A program made the position numbers and the translations under genes. Source: an uncultured Eubacteriales bacterium (GTDB lineage Bacteria; Bacillota; Clostridia; Oscillospirales; Acutalibacteraceae). From it: DNA of 64,000 bases. The notes under the pieces are model-generated. The model did not search any database, was not told the origin of the DNA, and saw only the letters and a list, made by a program, of their open reading frames with translations. Positions 51,001 to 60,208 of the stretch are shown here, piece after piece (position 1 is the stretch's first letter; each line of letters begins with the position of its first letter). The stretch covers positions 1-64,000 of the forward strand of contig CASFBL010000002.1 of NCBI GenBank assembly GCA_949292775.1, read 5' to 3'.

Positions 51001-52512
51001 TCACCTCCCAGTATTTCTATATGGATCCACCAAAGCATGTTCATCTGGCCATAATGGCATGAGATTATCCGTAGTATTGGGGCCAGAATCTCTCTGAGGA
51101 ATTATATGATGCAATTCCATTGATTCTAATTCTCCGGTATTAGGATTAACGCTTTGTGGTGCTAAGCCCTTTTTCATTCTTTCAAGATTATCAGCATCAT
51201 AATTTCCTGCATTATAATACGCTTCATTTTTCCAATATCGTTGCCTTACGGTAGACCAAGCAGGTTCGTTGCCAGCCTTTGTAAGGTTATCTATCGGATC
51301 TCCTACATGCCAGCCAACATTATCAGTATTGCGTATAACATCACTTGCTGTATCAGCAATGTTATCTGTTTGCCGCAATGTATCGCTGGCAAGATCAAGG
51401 ATATCATCGGAAGCATCGATGGCGGAGTTGACTAACTTGCCGCCTTTACCAACTGCGTCGCCCCCAAGCGGAATGCAGGAAACATACGACAGAGCCGCGT
51501 TGGTATAATCGCCCTCTGCGAGATAGATTGTACCATTGATCGCATCGGCAACTTCACCAACGCCGGGAATAACGCCGACTGCATCCAGCGTATTGTGTAC
51601 GATATTGGATGCCAGCAGCTTGTCGAGGTCTTCACACAGTTTCTTGTATTCATAATAGGCTGCGGCTGTGGTAAAGGTTACGACTTTGTTGTCGCGCTCA
51701 TTATAGTAGCTGAAACTGCCGACTTGATCAGCGCTTGTAGGAGCTCGCAGGTTCTGTGGCCTTGTGGTCACATTTTCCTGCACTGTCGCCTGGCTTTCAT
51801 AATTTGCTTGCTGACTTCGGATTTGTGCAGACTGCTCATTATAATTTTTTACCGCTCTGTAAGACCCATAAGCGGCAGCAGCCACGATGACCGCACCGAT
51901 AAGCAAGCCAAACAGATGTCCGCTGGGATCGATCAGGTTGATCGGATTGTTGCGGGTGTAGGTATAAAGATGCCTGCTCAGCGGATCGTTGATCTCACCG
52001 AGATAGGTATCCTTTGTCATGAACCGGCTGGTTTCCGGGTCATAATACCTTGCGCGCAAATACTGCAAGCCGGTGGCTGCATCAGTATACTCGGCGTTGT
52101 ACCGGTACGGGTTATGTACGCCGGCTCTGGAGGCGTCCGCCTCTCCGTAGATGTTATACTCGTAGTATACCATGCTGGCTCCACGCTGTGAAGTCAAATT
52201 TGCTACGGAACCGCGACCATCATACAGATAGTATGCCTTTTCGCCGTTCTTAATATTTACGCTGTTCCTCTGCACGCCGTAGTCATACACATTACTCCAG
52301 CGGCCGTTGGAGCCAAACTCCATGAGTACCTGCGTGTACTCGGTGTTGACATCGTTGATGTACCCGGTCAGCTCATACTGAGACGCATTCCAGATCGATA
52401 TGTCGTTGGGGATGAGAAGCTCATCCTTTACCATCTCGCGGTCATACTCATAGGAGTCGCAGAAGTCCACGCCTGAGTAGACATCAAGGGCTGTGCCTTT
52501 GCCGTTGGTACT
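51001..52512 (-). pseudogene. 5'-truncated rhs gene: core end plus HNH toxin tip
   Basis: About 503 codons remain of what is normally a protein of more than 1,500 residues. The frame runs from a stop at 52513-52515 without a credible start. In order: YD-repeat/Rhs core end (ARYYDPETSRFMTKDTY, then NNPINLIDPSGH), a short hydrophobic helix (LLIGAVIVAAAAYGSYR), a pretoxin region (AVGVIPGVGEVADAING), and a C-terminal HNH/ENDO-VII-like nuclease tip with MELHHIIPQRDSGPNTTDNLMPL. Intact Rhs proteins deliver such tips to rival cells. The delivery part is missing here, but the toxin tip and its immunity gene look intact. Confidence 0.8.
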
Positions 52513-52964
52513 TTATGAACGATTGGCTCAAATTATATGTATGATGTCAATTTTCTGTTATGTGAGAGTTCAAATCCCCTCGCAAAGGGAATTTATCTAT
52601 TATACATCTATGGATTTGTACTTGCGAAAACCGCTTTTAGAAAAGCGAAAACCCCGATAAAATCGGGGTTTTCTCGGACAATATCTTTTTTGTTGTCCTC
52701 ATATGAAAGTAGTGACCTATTTTGATACGAAATGCACACCCTACTGACCTTTCGTGTAAAGGTTCAGAGAACGACGATCCCGTGAAATATCTGAAAACTG
52801 TGACAGTATATAAGCCGTTTGAAAATTAATAGACAAGGCAAGGCGGGTAAGCACTCAAAAATGATCCCCGCTGTTTTTTGCCTCTGTGCAAGGTGTACAT
52901 TGCTTCCCGCTTACATTTTGGACAGAAGATAGGGAAACAATTTAACTTCTTTTTCGGGAGAATA
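52513..52964. other. Intergenic junction region with terminator and scar-like sequence
   Basis: No gene is supported in these 452 bases. They hold a strong terminator (52647-52673) and two further small stems, GGACAA/TTGTCC near 52676-52698 and ACCTTT/AAAGGT near 52747-52763. The abrupt loss of the rhs frame at 52513 and the SPASM remnant on the other side suggest a recombination junction. No transposase, integrase or clear direct repeat was seen. Confidence 0.4.
52647..52673. terminator. Intrinsic terminator in the rhs-radical SAM junction
   Basis: A 12-bp perfect stem (52647-52658 with 52662-52673) with a GC core and flanking A and T runs; it could work in both directions. Confidence 0.8.
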
Positions 52965-53246
52965 TCACCCCAGCTGACCCGATATACATTCGAAAATATG
53001 GGAATAAAGTTTCTTGTAAGTGGTGCATAAATAGTTCACCGTCTCCGTATCATTGCGATTACAGCCAGACCCGCAGAATTCTTTTACTGAACATGAAGAG
53101 CAATGAGAGCCAACAATCCGGCGGCTTTGCTTGCACATTGCTTGATAATTTTCGGAAGTAATGATTCCTTCAAAATCCGTCTTCTCCAAACTACCAAGAG
53201 TTGTGTTCTTGTTCAGATCATAATCATCGCAGAACATCGCACGCAT
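52965..53246 (-). pseudogene. SPASM-domain-only remnant of a radical SAM protein
   Basis: 93 codons covering only an auxiliary iron-sulfur domain: MFCDDYDL...LGSL, then GSHCSSCSVKEFCGSGCNRND, and a last Cys in YLCTTYKKL. This is the end of a SPASM-type radical SAM enzyme; the catalytic CxxxCxxC half is absent. An in-frame TGA lies two codons before the ATG and no ribosome-binding site is seen. It starts 38 bases after the stop of the neighbouring radical SAM gene. It could be a leftover of a second, deleted enzyme. Confidence 0.65.
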
Positions 53247-53284
53247 ATGGAATCAATGGTGAAAAGGCTGTCATTAATAGCCTT

Positions 53285-54160
53285 CTATTTTCCCCGAGAA
53301 ATTCTTGTGGCCTCATCCGTACCACGCAAGCAATACTTACATGCTTCAACAGGTTTGTGGCGCCACATCAAGCGTTGTAATTGGCGGCGATTCTGTGTAG
53401 CTGTATTGTTAAGAACATCCACAAATTCACCCTCTATTTTATCAACAAGGCCCAAATCACAGCCATGACCGTGCCGTGGGCAGTAATACATCACACCGTT
53501 AAGCAAACTTTTAGAGCGGAGATTGCAACGGGCAAACTGTCGCGTGCGTTCCTTTAACGTGTGGTTATGGTTTTCGACCTCTCCGTAATTAATCCAGGTG
53601 CCGGGTTGGGGAACCTCATATTTTATGCCTTCAAGTTCTAATCGGGCAATAAGTTCTTGCTGGGTTTTTGCGGCAGAGGGATAGTTGCCCATGACAATAA
53701 CAACGTTTTTCTGCCGTAGCACTTCATATAACTCAGGGTCCTGCGGAATAATCGTGGCATTAGTAGGAATGCTGATTTTTCTGCATTTGTGGCTAGGAAG
53801 CTCTGCAACAAATCGCTTTAGGTCAGCGTGGAGAAACGGCTCTCCTCCTAATATGCGCATTTGTCCACAGACATCGAAGCACTCACTGAGCTTTCGAATA
53901 GAATGAATGACTGTGTCGCTATCTACATCATAGGGCTTATTATACAACGGCATGAGGTTAGCACAATCTGGACAACGGAGGTTGCACCTTGTTGTGATCG
54001 GGATTTCAACATAGTCTAAATAGAACCGCCAAGGCAGTAAATACTTTACCCCTGATGCACCGTAATACATAAACAACCGCCAAAGACGACTATAGTCACA
54101 GAAAAGAAAGTTGCTGTGCCACCACTGTTGCAGGCGGTTTTTAAAGAATTTTGTTCCCAT
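53285..54160 (-). CDS. Radical SAM protein of glycan-cluster type
   Basis: 291 residues. The SAM cluster motif is CNLRCPDC near residue 62, preceded by VEIPITTRCN and followed by RILGGEPFLH. The C-terminal part has further cysteines (ARCN, YYCPRHGHGC, ACKYCLRG) for an extra cluster. Related proteins sit in polysaccharide loci, where their reaction is undefined. ATG 54160 follows TAGGAGC; the frame opens six codons earlier. It is the last intact gene of the accessory operon and lies about 25 bases after the GT2 gene. Confidence 0.78.
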   Translation of the reverse strand: MGTKFFKNRLQQWWHSNFLFCDYSRLWRLFMYYGASGVKYLLPWRFYLDYVEIPITTRCNLRCPDCANLMPLYNKPYDVDSDTVIHSIRKLSECFDVCGQMRILGGEPFLHADLKRFVAELPSHKCRKISIPTNATIIPQDPELYEVLRQKNVVIVMGNYPSAAKTQQELIARLELEGIKYEVPQPGTWINYGEVENHNHTLKERTRQFARCNLRSKSLLNGVMYYCPRHGHGCDLGLVDKIEGEFVDVLNNTATQNRRQLQRLMWRHKPVEACKYCLRGTDEATRISRGK

Positions 54161-54185
54161 AATAAATGCTCCTACCATTAGAAGT

Positions 54186-55307
54186 TCAGAATAATCCCCA
54201 ACGAATCCTGCGCGAAAAACCGAACAAGCCTTGATCCACCCTTAATACTATACCGAAAAGCATATCGGGAAGAATGCGAGAAAGCTTGATCAAAATGAGG
54301 CAATGTCTTTCACTATAGTTGCAGTAGAGTGGCCGGACGCGTTTGCCGTTACTATAGTTGAATTGCGGGGAGTGCGTGCGGCGAGACCTCTTAATCACAT
54401 CATCAATGTAGTAAGAATTCTGTCGCCAGCCGGGAAGATTATCCGCAAAGAAGGCGTGAATAGTCTTTACTATATGAGTTCTTAGATCGAAGTTTAAATT
54501 AGTTCTGACGATTGCAGAGGCGCAAAGACGCATCGATTTTGAAAGCATAAAGAACGCTATCTCATCTTTTAAGGCATAACCGGATTTATCATCGCGAACA
54601 AATGAAGAAAGGTGCTCCATGACTTTAACCCAGTCGAGCCTTTCGTCCCCAAAGCCGGAGGTAATCCCTCCGTGGATCTCGTAATAATAGTGGTACAAAA
54701 CTTGCTTAACGGTGCCGATGTTTTTAGCATAGCAGAAGGCTTTTACTGCAAATATTTGGTCCTCGGTATAGCGTATTTCCTCTGGGAATTCCAATTTGTC
54801 GAGCAGCTCCTTTTTGATCAGCTTATCCCATGGTCCAACACTGATGCTTGAGAATAGATCCCTTCGATCTGTCATCAGAAAATTGTCGGCATCAAACAGG
54901 GGCGTTTGGGAAAACAGATGTGTCAATTCTCCGTTAGACAGTGTAATTCTGTCAAATTGGCATACAACTAAATCATTATTGTCGCGAATAGCCTTTTCAT
55001 ACATAGCGCGACAATAATCTGGCTCGATAGAGTCATCGCTGTCTACAAAAGCCACGTACTCTCCACAAGCCTTTGTTATACCATAGTTTCTGGCATGGCT
55101 TACACCCTTATTTTGAGTTGAGTGCACTTTGAACCATGGATAATTGGAGGCAAATTCATTTGCAATTTCTAAACTGCCGTCAATACTTCCGTCATTGATG
55201 ATTATAACTTCTATGTTATCTAATGTTTGAGCCGACAATGAGTCGAGGCATGTTCTGAAGTATTTTTCGGCATTGTATACCGGCACAATAACACTTACTT
55301 TACACAT
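54186..55307 (-). CDS. Glycosyltransferase family 2
   Basis: 373 residues. The GT-A nucleotide-sugar fold is clear: VSVIVPVYNAEKYFRTCLDSL at the N-terminus, IEVIIINDGSIDGS, and the metal-binding VDSDDSIEP. It would transfer a sugar from a nucleotide donor to a growing surface glycan or glycolipid in the cytoplasm. The ~130-residue C-terminal extension is basic and contains no obvious membrane helix. It is placed between the phosphoesterase and radical SAM genes in the same strand unit. Confidence 0.88.
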   Translation of the reverse strand: MCKVSVIVPVYNAEKYFRTCLDSLSAQTLDNIEVIIINDGSIDGSLEIANEFASNYPWFKVHSTQNKGVSHARNYGITKACGEYVAFVDSDDSIEPDYCRAMYEKAIRDNNDLVVCQFDRITLSNGELTHLFSQTPLFDADNFLMTDRRDLFSSISVGPWDKLIKKELLDKLEFPEEIRYTEDQIFAVKAFCYAKNIGTVKQVLYHYYYEIHGGITSGFGDERLDWVKVMEHLSSFVRDDKSGYALKDEIAFFMLSKSMRLCASAIVRTNLNFDLRTHIVKTIHAFFADNLPGWRQNSYYIDDVIKRSRRTHSPQFNYSNGKRVRPLYCNYSERHCLILIKLSRILPDMLFGIVLRVDQGLFGFSRRIRWGLF

Positions 55308-55338
55308 AGCCCCTCCTCATAGAATACCTGCGACCATT

Positions 55339-55896
55339 CTATATGCTGTACCATTGTTTGTTGTTATCTATAAGCTCTTCAAGAGTAACGGGATAATAAT
55401 GATTAATCTCCGGACAACAGTTTAACGCCCGAGGGAGATATTGTTGAATGTATGCAAAAGAAGGTCTATTCCTTCTCGTATGTATGTGTGCGTGGATTAA
55501 GTAAGACGTCGCATCGCGATTGCTGTTATACCATTCAAGCATAGGATAGTGACAGAGGGTTAAATAACAGTTGATGCGCTCGATAAGTAACATATTCTTG
55601 ATTTCAAGAAAACAAGAATCCATTAGCGCCGGATCGACTAATGAAATCCAGTCAGGATCGTGGTTTCCAAGAATCAGGTGTTTCTGACCTGGCATTCGCG
55701 GGAAGTAGGATCCTGGATTTTGAAAGTTCCTGTCAAAAAGATCGCCTAAGATATAGACATGGTCATTGTTTGTTACCCGGCTCTCCCAGTTATCCAAGAT
55801 GAAGTTGTCCATTTCTTGTGTACTGTGGAATGCTGTGCGAATCGAAAGCAACGCTTCGCATCCAAAGTGGGTATCCCCAATAAAATAATATGCCAT
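55339..55896 (-). CDS. Calcineurin-like metallophosphoesterase
   Basis: 185 residues with the two-metal motifs GDTHFG (7-12), ILGDLFD, LGNHDPD, LCHYPM and HAHIHTRR. The compact size fits small phosphoesterases such as those acting on nucleotides or sugar phosphates; the substrate is unknown. It is AT-rich like its neighbours, begins 15 bases after the TmcAL-like gene, and is probably co-transcribed. Confidence 0.86.
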   Translation of the reverse strand: MAYYFIGDTHFGCEALLSIRTAFHSTQEMDNFILDNWESRVTNNDHVYILGDLFDRNFQNPGSYFPRMPGQKHLILGNHDPDWISLVDPALMDSCFLEIKNMLLIERINCYLTLCHYPMLEWYNSNRDATSYLIHAHIHTRRNRPSFAYIQQYLPRALNCCPEINHYYPVTLEELIDNNKQWYSI

Positions 55897-55910
55897 TCTT
55901 CTCCCTCAAA

Positions 55911-57131
55911 TCAAACCTTATCACAAGTCCTGCGATCGGCATAAAGTTTATCAGCAGCAAGATCAATGCTTAGTTGTGACTTAGCAATAGGTGAAAGAGC
56001 CACATCCCTATCATTACACAAGACCGGAATGGAACTTGTACTGCAGATTCGTTCGAGCAAAAGATTTCCTTTTGCGGACGTGGACAAAACTTTTGCAAAG
56101 CAACAAATTTTGCTTTCAACGAAATTATCTACTACATCGTCCCGAATTCCCAATAAGATATGCACCAAGCAACGACTAACCCTAGCGGGAGAAATGCGAT
56201 TAGAAGAAATGTGGTCAACTAAGGATGTCCAAGAATCACATTTCTGCCATCCTTGAGCAATCTTATCCGCAAGAGCGGGTGTTACAAGACGAAAATCAGT
56301 TAAAGGGCCAGAATATTCAGATAACTTCTCGCATAGGCTTTCCCAAAAATCATTTTCGGACAAGGGACGCTGATTTCGAAGAGAGTTAATTAGAATCTGA
56401 TAGCTTTGAGATGGAAGATACTTCATGACGCTTGAAATAGAATTGTTTGTGCTTTGATGGATTTGTTTGCGGATAGCTGTTGCAGAAGCAAAGTTGTTTT
56501 CTCGATTCATATTACTATGACTATCATCCAAGTATGCTTGTCCTATCCTGGGATTTGTTGCGGGAACAATACTGGATTGAATGCGAGAAAGCGCATTAAG
56601 ATAGAGAATACCAAGAATATTATTTGGCTGATTAACGGCACCTAAGCAGTCAGCATACAGTTTTTTATCTAGAATGGCAGAAAGACATGTTTCCTGGCAG
56701 TCTGCAGCAGAAAGACCAGTTTTCATCGAAGAACGGATAATACTGAAAGATTTTTCATCAGCCATCATTGCTTGAGATATGCAGGAAATAGTGTCAATGT
56801 TTCCTGACTCTGATCCAAAGAGCAGATGTGAAACTAAACCCAAAGAGTCCAGAAGAGAGACAGAACCCAAGGCAAAATCGTCCAGAGAGCCGGTTGCAAA
56901 GCAGGCAGGAATCTCGAAAACGATGTCTGCCCCTTCGGCTATTGCCATTTGTGCTCTGTTGTGTTTATCAATTATTGCAGGGGTGCCCCTTTGAACAAAA
57001 TTGCCACTCATCGCAATGACACAAAAATCGGCCTGCAGATATTCTTTCGCGTAGGAAATCTGGTGCTTATGCCCATTATGGAAAGGATTGTATTCTGCTA
57101 TAATACCAACTACTTTATTTTTCATATCCAT
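55911..57131 (-). CDS. TmcAL-like nucleotidyltransferase (tRNA-Met cytidine acetate ligase homologue)
   Basis: 406 residues. The N-terminus has GIIAEYNPFHNGHKHQI (catalytic HxGH), then IAMSGNFVQRGTPAIIDKHNRAQMA, and later NFASATAIRKQI, all family hallmarks. TmcAL adenylates acetate and makes ac4C34 in elongator tRNA-Met. It usually stands among housekeeping genes; here it is embedded in an accessory operon. The start is uncertain: ATG 57131 (eight bases after the lactonase-like gene) or ATG 57125. No strong ribosome-binding site is seen, which suggests translational coupling. Confidence 0.82.
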   Translation of the reverse strand: MDMKNKVVGIIAEYNPFHNGHKHQISYAKEYLQADFCVIAMSGNFVQRGTPAIIDKHNRAQMAIAEGADIVFEIPACFATGSLDDFALGSVSLLDSLGLVSHLLFGSESGNIDTISCISQAMMADEKSFSIIRSSMKTGLSAADCQETCLSAILDKKLYADCLGAVNQPNNILGILYLNALSRIQSSIVPATNPRIGQAYLDDSHSNMNRENNFASATAIRKQIHQSTNNSISSVMKYLPSQSYQILINSLRNQRPLSENDFWESLCEKLSEYSGPLTDFRLVTPALADKIAQGWQKCDSWTSLVDHISSNRISPARVSRCLVHILLGIRDDVVDNFVESKICCFAKVLSTSAKGNLLLERICSTSSIPVLCNDRDVALSPIAKSQLSIDLAADKLYADRRTCDKV

Positions 57132-57138
57132 ATACCAA

Positions 57139-58263
57139 TTAATGACGGGGATCAAACAAAGTCATACTACTTGGGGAGATTAGGGACGATTCCTCCGATG
57201 TTTGATGACTCAAGCTCCCATCAAGACTAATTTTAATATGAACCACAGCCTTGCCTGTACTGCAAGCAACAAACATATTTTTATCATCAGGAGTAATTAC
57301 TAGTGCCCTAGGGCTTTCATAATGCACAGGATAAGACTGTAAGAATCGCAATCTCCCATCACCACCTATGGAAAAAGCACTTATGCTGCTAGTCTTCCTA
57401 ATGAGAGTATAGAGGACAGTTCCGGCGTGATTTACTGCAATTGCAGACTGTTCAATCGGCTCCTCCAAGGAGCCCAAAAGCTCAAGAGCGGGAATTACCT
57501 GTAATTGGCGAATTTCGTTTTCGCATATTTTGAAGACAAACACTGCGTTTTGTTTCTCTGAATTGAAATACGCAATTGGGAGACGTGGATGAATGACACC
57601 ATAGCGTGGAGCGCTGGCTTTGCCATTGGGATTAACAACGCTCGTCAAAAGAGGGGAACCGTAGTCGTCAAGGGTCAATGTGTATATCAAGTCACTACCT
57701 GTATCGCATACAAGAGACTGACAATTTTTAGCATCATATGTGATGCTATGAAGATGTGGGTTATCAGAAGCATTGTTTGCGTGAGGTGCTACCCAGCAAG
57801 AAGTCGGTCCTTTGATGATGCCGTCTTGTGTTACATCAAACACTTCAAGTGCGGCATCGTCATATATTTTTTTGCTGCGCAGTATTCCTTCAGCGGTTAG
57901 GTCAACCTTCAATATCCAGTCTCTCTTTGCATGATTACATACCAGAAGCCGACGCTTATCAGAGATGTAGTGCAAATAACAAGGCAAAACGGTATGGGTA
58001 TTTACTCTGGACAATAATTTAAGATTGCCTGTTCGAGAGTCGATTCGAAAGCAAAGCACTTGTCCGCCAGGGACACCGTTGCATTCTAGACGTTCGTTTA
58101 CACAAAACAGATATGCATTCTTATCATCAACGGCAAGAAACCCTGCAGAAATATCTGTATGCCGTGTTCCAAGAAATTCTAATGTCCCCTCATTCTCTAT
58201 GTAGCGGAAGATAGAAATCCCGCCTTCCCCAAAAAGGTTTTTATTTCCTACATATAAGAACAT
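57139..58263 (-). CDS. Lactonase-family seven-bladed beta-propeller protein
   Basis: 374 residues of repeated beta-blade units, with the family pattern FLYVGNKN at the start, SYxxHxES-like PVHYESPRALVITPDDKNMFVA near the end, and CWVAPHANNASDNPHLHSITYD in the middle. Relatives are 6-phosphogluconolactonase-type enzymes, but many are of unknown substrate, and no pentose-phosphate genes lie nearby. No signal peptide, so cytoplasmic. ATG 58263 follows AAGGTGGGGC; the frame opens six codons earlier. It is in the middle of the accessory operon. Confidence 0.75.
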   Translation of the reverse strand: MFLYVGNKNLFGEGGISIFRYIENEGTLEFLGTRHTDISAGFLAVDDKNAYLFCVNERLECNGVPGGQVLCFRIDSRTGNLKLLSRVNTHTVLPCYLHYISDKRRLLVCNHAKRDWILKVDLTAEGILRSKKIYDDAALEVFDVTQDGIIKGPTSCWVAPHANNASDNPHLHSITYDAKNCQSLVCDTGSDLIYTLTLDDYGSPLLTSVVNPNGKASAPRYGVIHPRLPIAYFNSEKQNAVFVFKICENEIRQLQVIPALELLGSLEEPIEQSAIAVNHAGTVLYTLIRKTSSISAFSIGGDGRLRFLQSYPVHYESPRALVITPDDKNMFVACSTGKAVVHIKISLDGSLSHQTSEESSLISPSSMTLFDPRH

Positions 58264-58317
58264 ATTGCCCCACCTTGTCATCTAAGTTCTTGTCGGAATG
58301 CTATTTGTGTTTGCCAA

Positions 58318-59364
58318 TTAGGCTTCTATGGCGGCATCCTTTTTGGCGTTGATAATGGTACCACTGATCAAGCCAATTGTCGTAATGGCAAAGAGGGCTC
58401 CTAGCAGCAGAACAGGAGAAAGGGATTTAGTAAAATGATAAGCAGCAAGTGCAATTATAACGCCCAAAAAGTGTCCGACGTTTTCAGAGAATACCCATAC
58501 TTGATCATGGTACTCTTTGTACTTTAAGAGCGACTTCTTTATGCAAAATACATTGCCTCCGCCAAACCCAGTAAGTGCCCAAAGAATCATTGCAACGAGA
58601 CTATATTGCTCTACAGTAATGTACATTCCTATCAGCAAACCGGCAACAAGGATGTGTCCGCCAACCAAAAAGTGAAGCCACGACTTTGTTTTTGTAAGCT
58701 TCACAAGAGGCTCAGTGAGAATATACGGGATCCAGTTTGCAACAAACCAAAAGCTTGCGGCCAAAGGACTATCGTAAACAAACAGCGAGATCAGCAGCAT
58801 GGAGTAACAATATACAAAGTAGTGCATTTGGTGCACCGTCATTGCCCAGCAAATGCGGTTCTTACCATATTGTCCATGGATCAGCTTTGTGAGCCAGCAG
58901 TCATCTTCGTACTTAGGACAGAGAAGCGTCAGTATGAGTGTCATAACACTTATGGCAACAAGTGCATATGCGCCGTAGTTATACATAACAGCCGAGATCA
59001 AGAAGCCGGTGACGCGAAAACAGCGCTTTCTCCAGCGAGGCTCTTTTGATTTAACAGCACTACGCAAAGTTTGAATAATGGTGGACAGCAACGCAAAACA
59101 CGCGAAGGCACAGATATATCTGTATAATGGATTGTCCAAGAAGACAATTCCTGTTGCAAAAAGGCATGCTATTGCGGCAAACAGGCCCTGCATCCGGCGC
59201 AGTTTCTTATTCAGGAAGAATAGTAGAATATTGCCGATCTGATACGCTATTGCGAGGCATAAAGCTCCCTCAATAGAATAGCCGGCGCCAATACCCCAAA
59301 GGACTGCACCTACTTCAATCATTCCGGAAAAAATACACGTGACATAAAAAGTGAATACAAGCAT
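58318..59364 (-). CDS. MFS-like multi-pass membrane protein
   Basis: 348 residues with about ten hydrophobic helices spaced as in a major-facilitator-like carrier, plus charged loops (KKLRRMQG, KSKEPRWRKR). No specific family signature was recognised, and it is shorter than the usual 400 residues of MFS proteins. It could export the product of the surrounding pathway or import a precursor. It follows the SPL-type radical SAM gene by 15 bases on the same strand. Confidence 0.6.
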   Translation of the reverse strand: MLVFTFYVTCIFSGMIEVGAVLWGIGAGYSIEGALCLAIAYQIGNILLFFLNKKLRRMQGLFAAIACLFATGIVFLDNPLYRYICAFACFALLSTIIQTLRSAVKSKEPRWRKRCFRVTGFLISAVMYNYGAYALVAISVMTLILTLLCPKYEDDCWLTKLIHGQYGKNRICWAMTVHQMHYFVYCYSMLLISLFVYDSPLAASFWFVANWIPYILTEPLVKLTKTKSWLHFLVGGHILVAGLLIGMYITVEQYSLVAMILWALTGFGGGNVFCIKKSLLKYKEYHDQVWVFSENVGHFLGVIIALAAYHFTKSLSPVLLLGALFAITTIGLISGTIINAKKDAAIEA

Positions 59365-59379
59365 AGGTATACCTCTTTT

Positions 59380-60204
59380 CTACTGGGTGGTAAATGACCC
59401 ATGATGAAAATAAATTCTACAAGGAATGTGAAGCATATCACAGCATTGCCTGATGTTTTGTTCTAAATCATTCCAATAAGAAAGATCTTTTTGATGATAG
59501 ATTTTTTCAAATAGAGGTGCTTTTTCGGGGTATTCTTGAGAGATAAAGGAAAGTACTCGCGCTTTGTAACTCCCACGTAAATTTAGATTTTCAAAACAGG
59601 CATAATCAACATATCCTGCAACTTGTTCCAAAAGCGCCTCATAATCAGAGAGACCTGGAAAAAAAGGAGCAACAAACAGATATGTGGAAATTCCGGCGCT
59701 ATGTAGGGTCTTGAGAGTCTCAATGCGATCTTTTACTGAGGCGGCATAAGGCTCGGTCTTGCTTCTAAACAAATCATCTGTGGTGTTTAAGGAGACGCCT
59801 ACAGCAATATTTGAAATTCTTTTTAGAAGATCAATATCCCTGCAAACCAACTTGGATTTTGTTAAAATCTCGACCCGAGCAGCACAGGATGATAACTGCT
59901 TGAGGACACTTTGCGTTATACAATATTTAGACTCAAATGGATTATAAGCATCTGTCACAGAACCAATAAGAATAGTGTCTGTGGGCAAAACTTTACGAAG
60001 GTCAAGATCCGTAGTGCATTTTTTCGCTTCAATGAAAGCTCCCCATGGCTCAGCATGCTGAGAGAAACGCCGCATAAACTCTGCATAGCAATAAATGCAT
60101 CCATGTGTACAGCCAAGATACGGATTGATAACATAGTCGGCGTCTGGCAGCTTCGACTTCGTCAGCATTTGTTTGGTTTCTTTAACGGATACTTGTATCT
60201 TCAT
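59380..60204 (-). CDS. SPL-type radical SAM protein
   Basis: 274 residues. The SAM motif is CTHGCIYCYA near residue 32, preceded by VINPYLGC, and followed by ILIGSVTDAYNPFE and VSLNTTDD, as in the COG1533/Rv2578c branch of spore photoproduct lyase relatives. Those proteins are mostly uncharacterised. It lacks the N-terminal part of a true spore lyase. It begins four bases after the SPASM radical SAM gene, so two different radical enzymes are made together. Confidence 0.82.
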   Translation of the reverse strand: MKIQVSVKETKQMLTKSKLPDADYVINPYLGCTHGCIYCYAEFMRRFSQHAEPWGAFIEAKKCTTDLDLRKVLPTDTILIGSVTDAYNPFESKYCITQSVLKQLSSCAARVEILTKSKLVCRDIDLLKRISNIAVGVSLNTTDDLFRSKTEPYAASVKDRIETLKTLHSAGISTYLFVAPFFPGLSDYEALLEQVAGYVDYACFENLNLRGSYKARVLSFISQEYPEKAPLFEKIYHQKDLSYWNDLEQNIRQCCDMLHIPCRIYFHHGSFTTQ

Positions 60205-60208
60205 ATTA

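Noticed and set aside
52561-52590. tRNA 3'-end-like sequence (GAGAGTTCAAATCCCC), possible attachment site
   Set aside because: The T stem does not pair well, no acceptor stem or CCA follows, and no integrase or second copy was seen.
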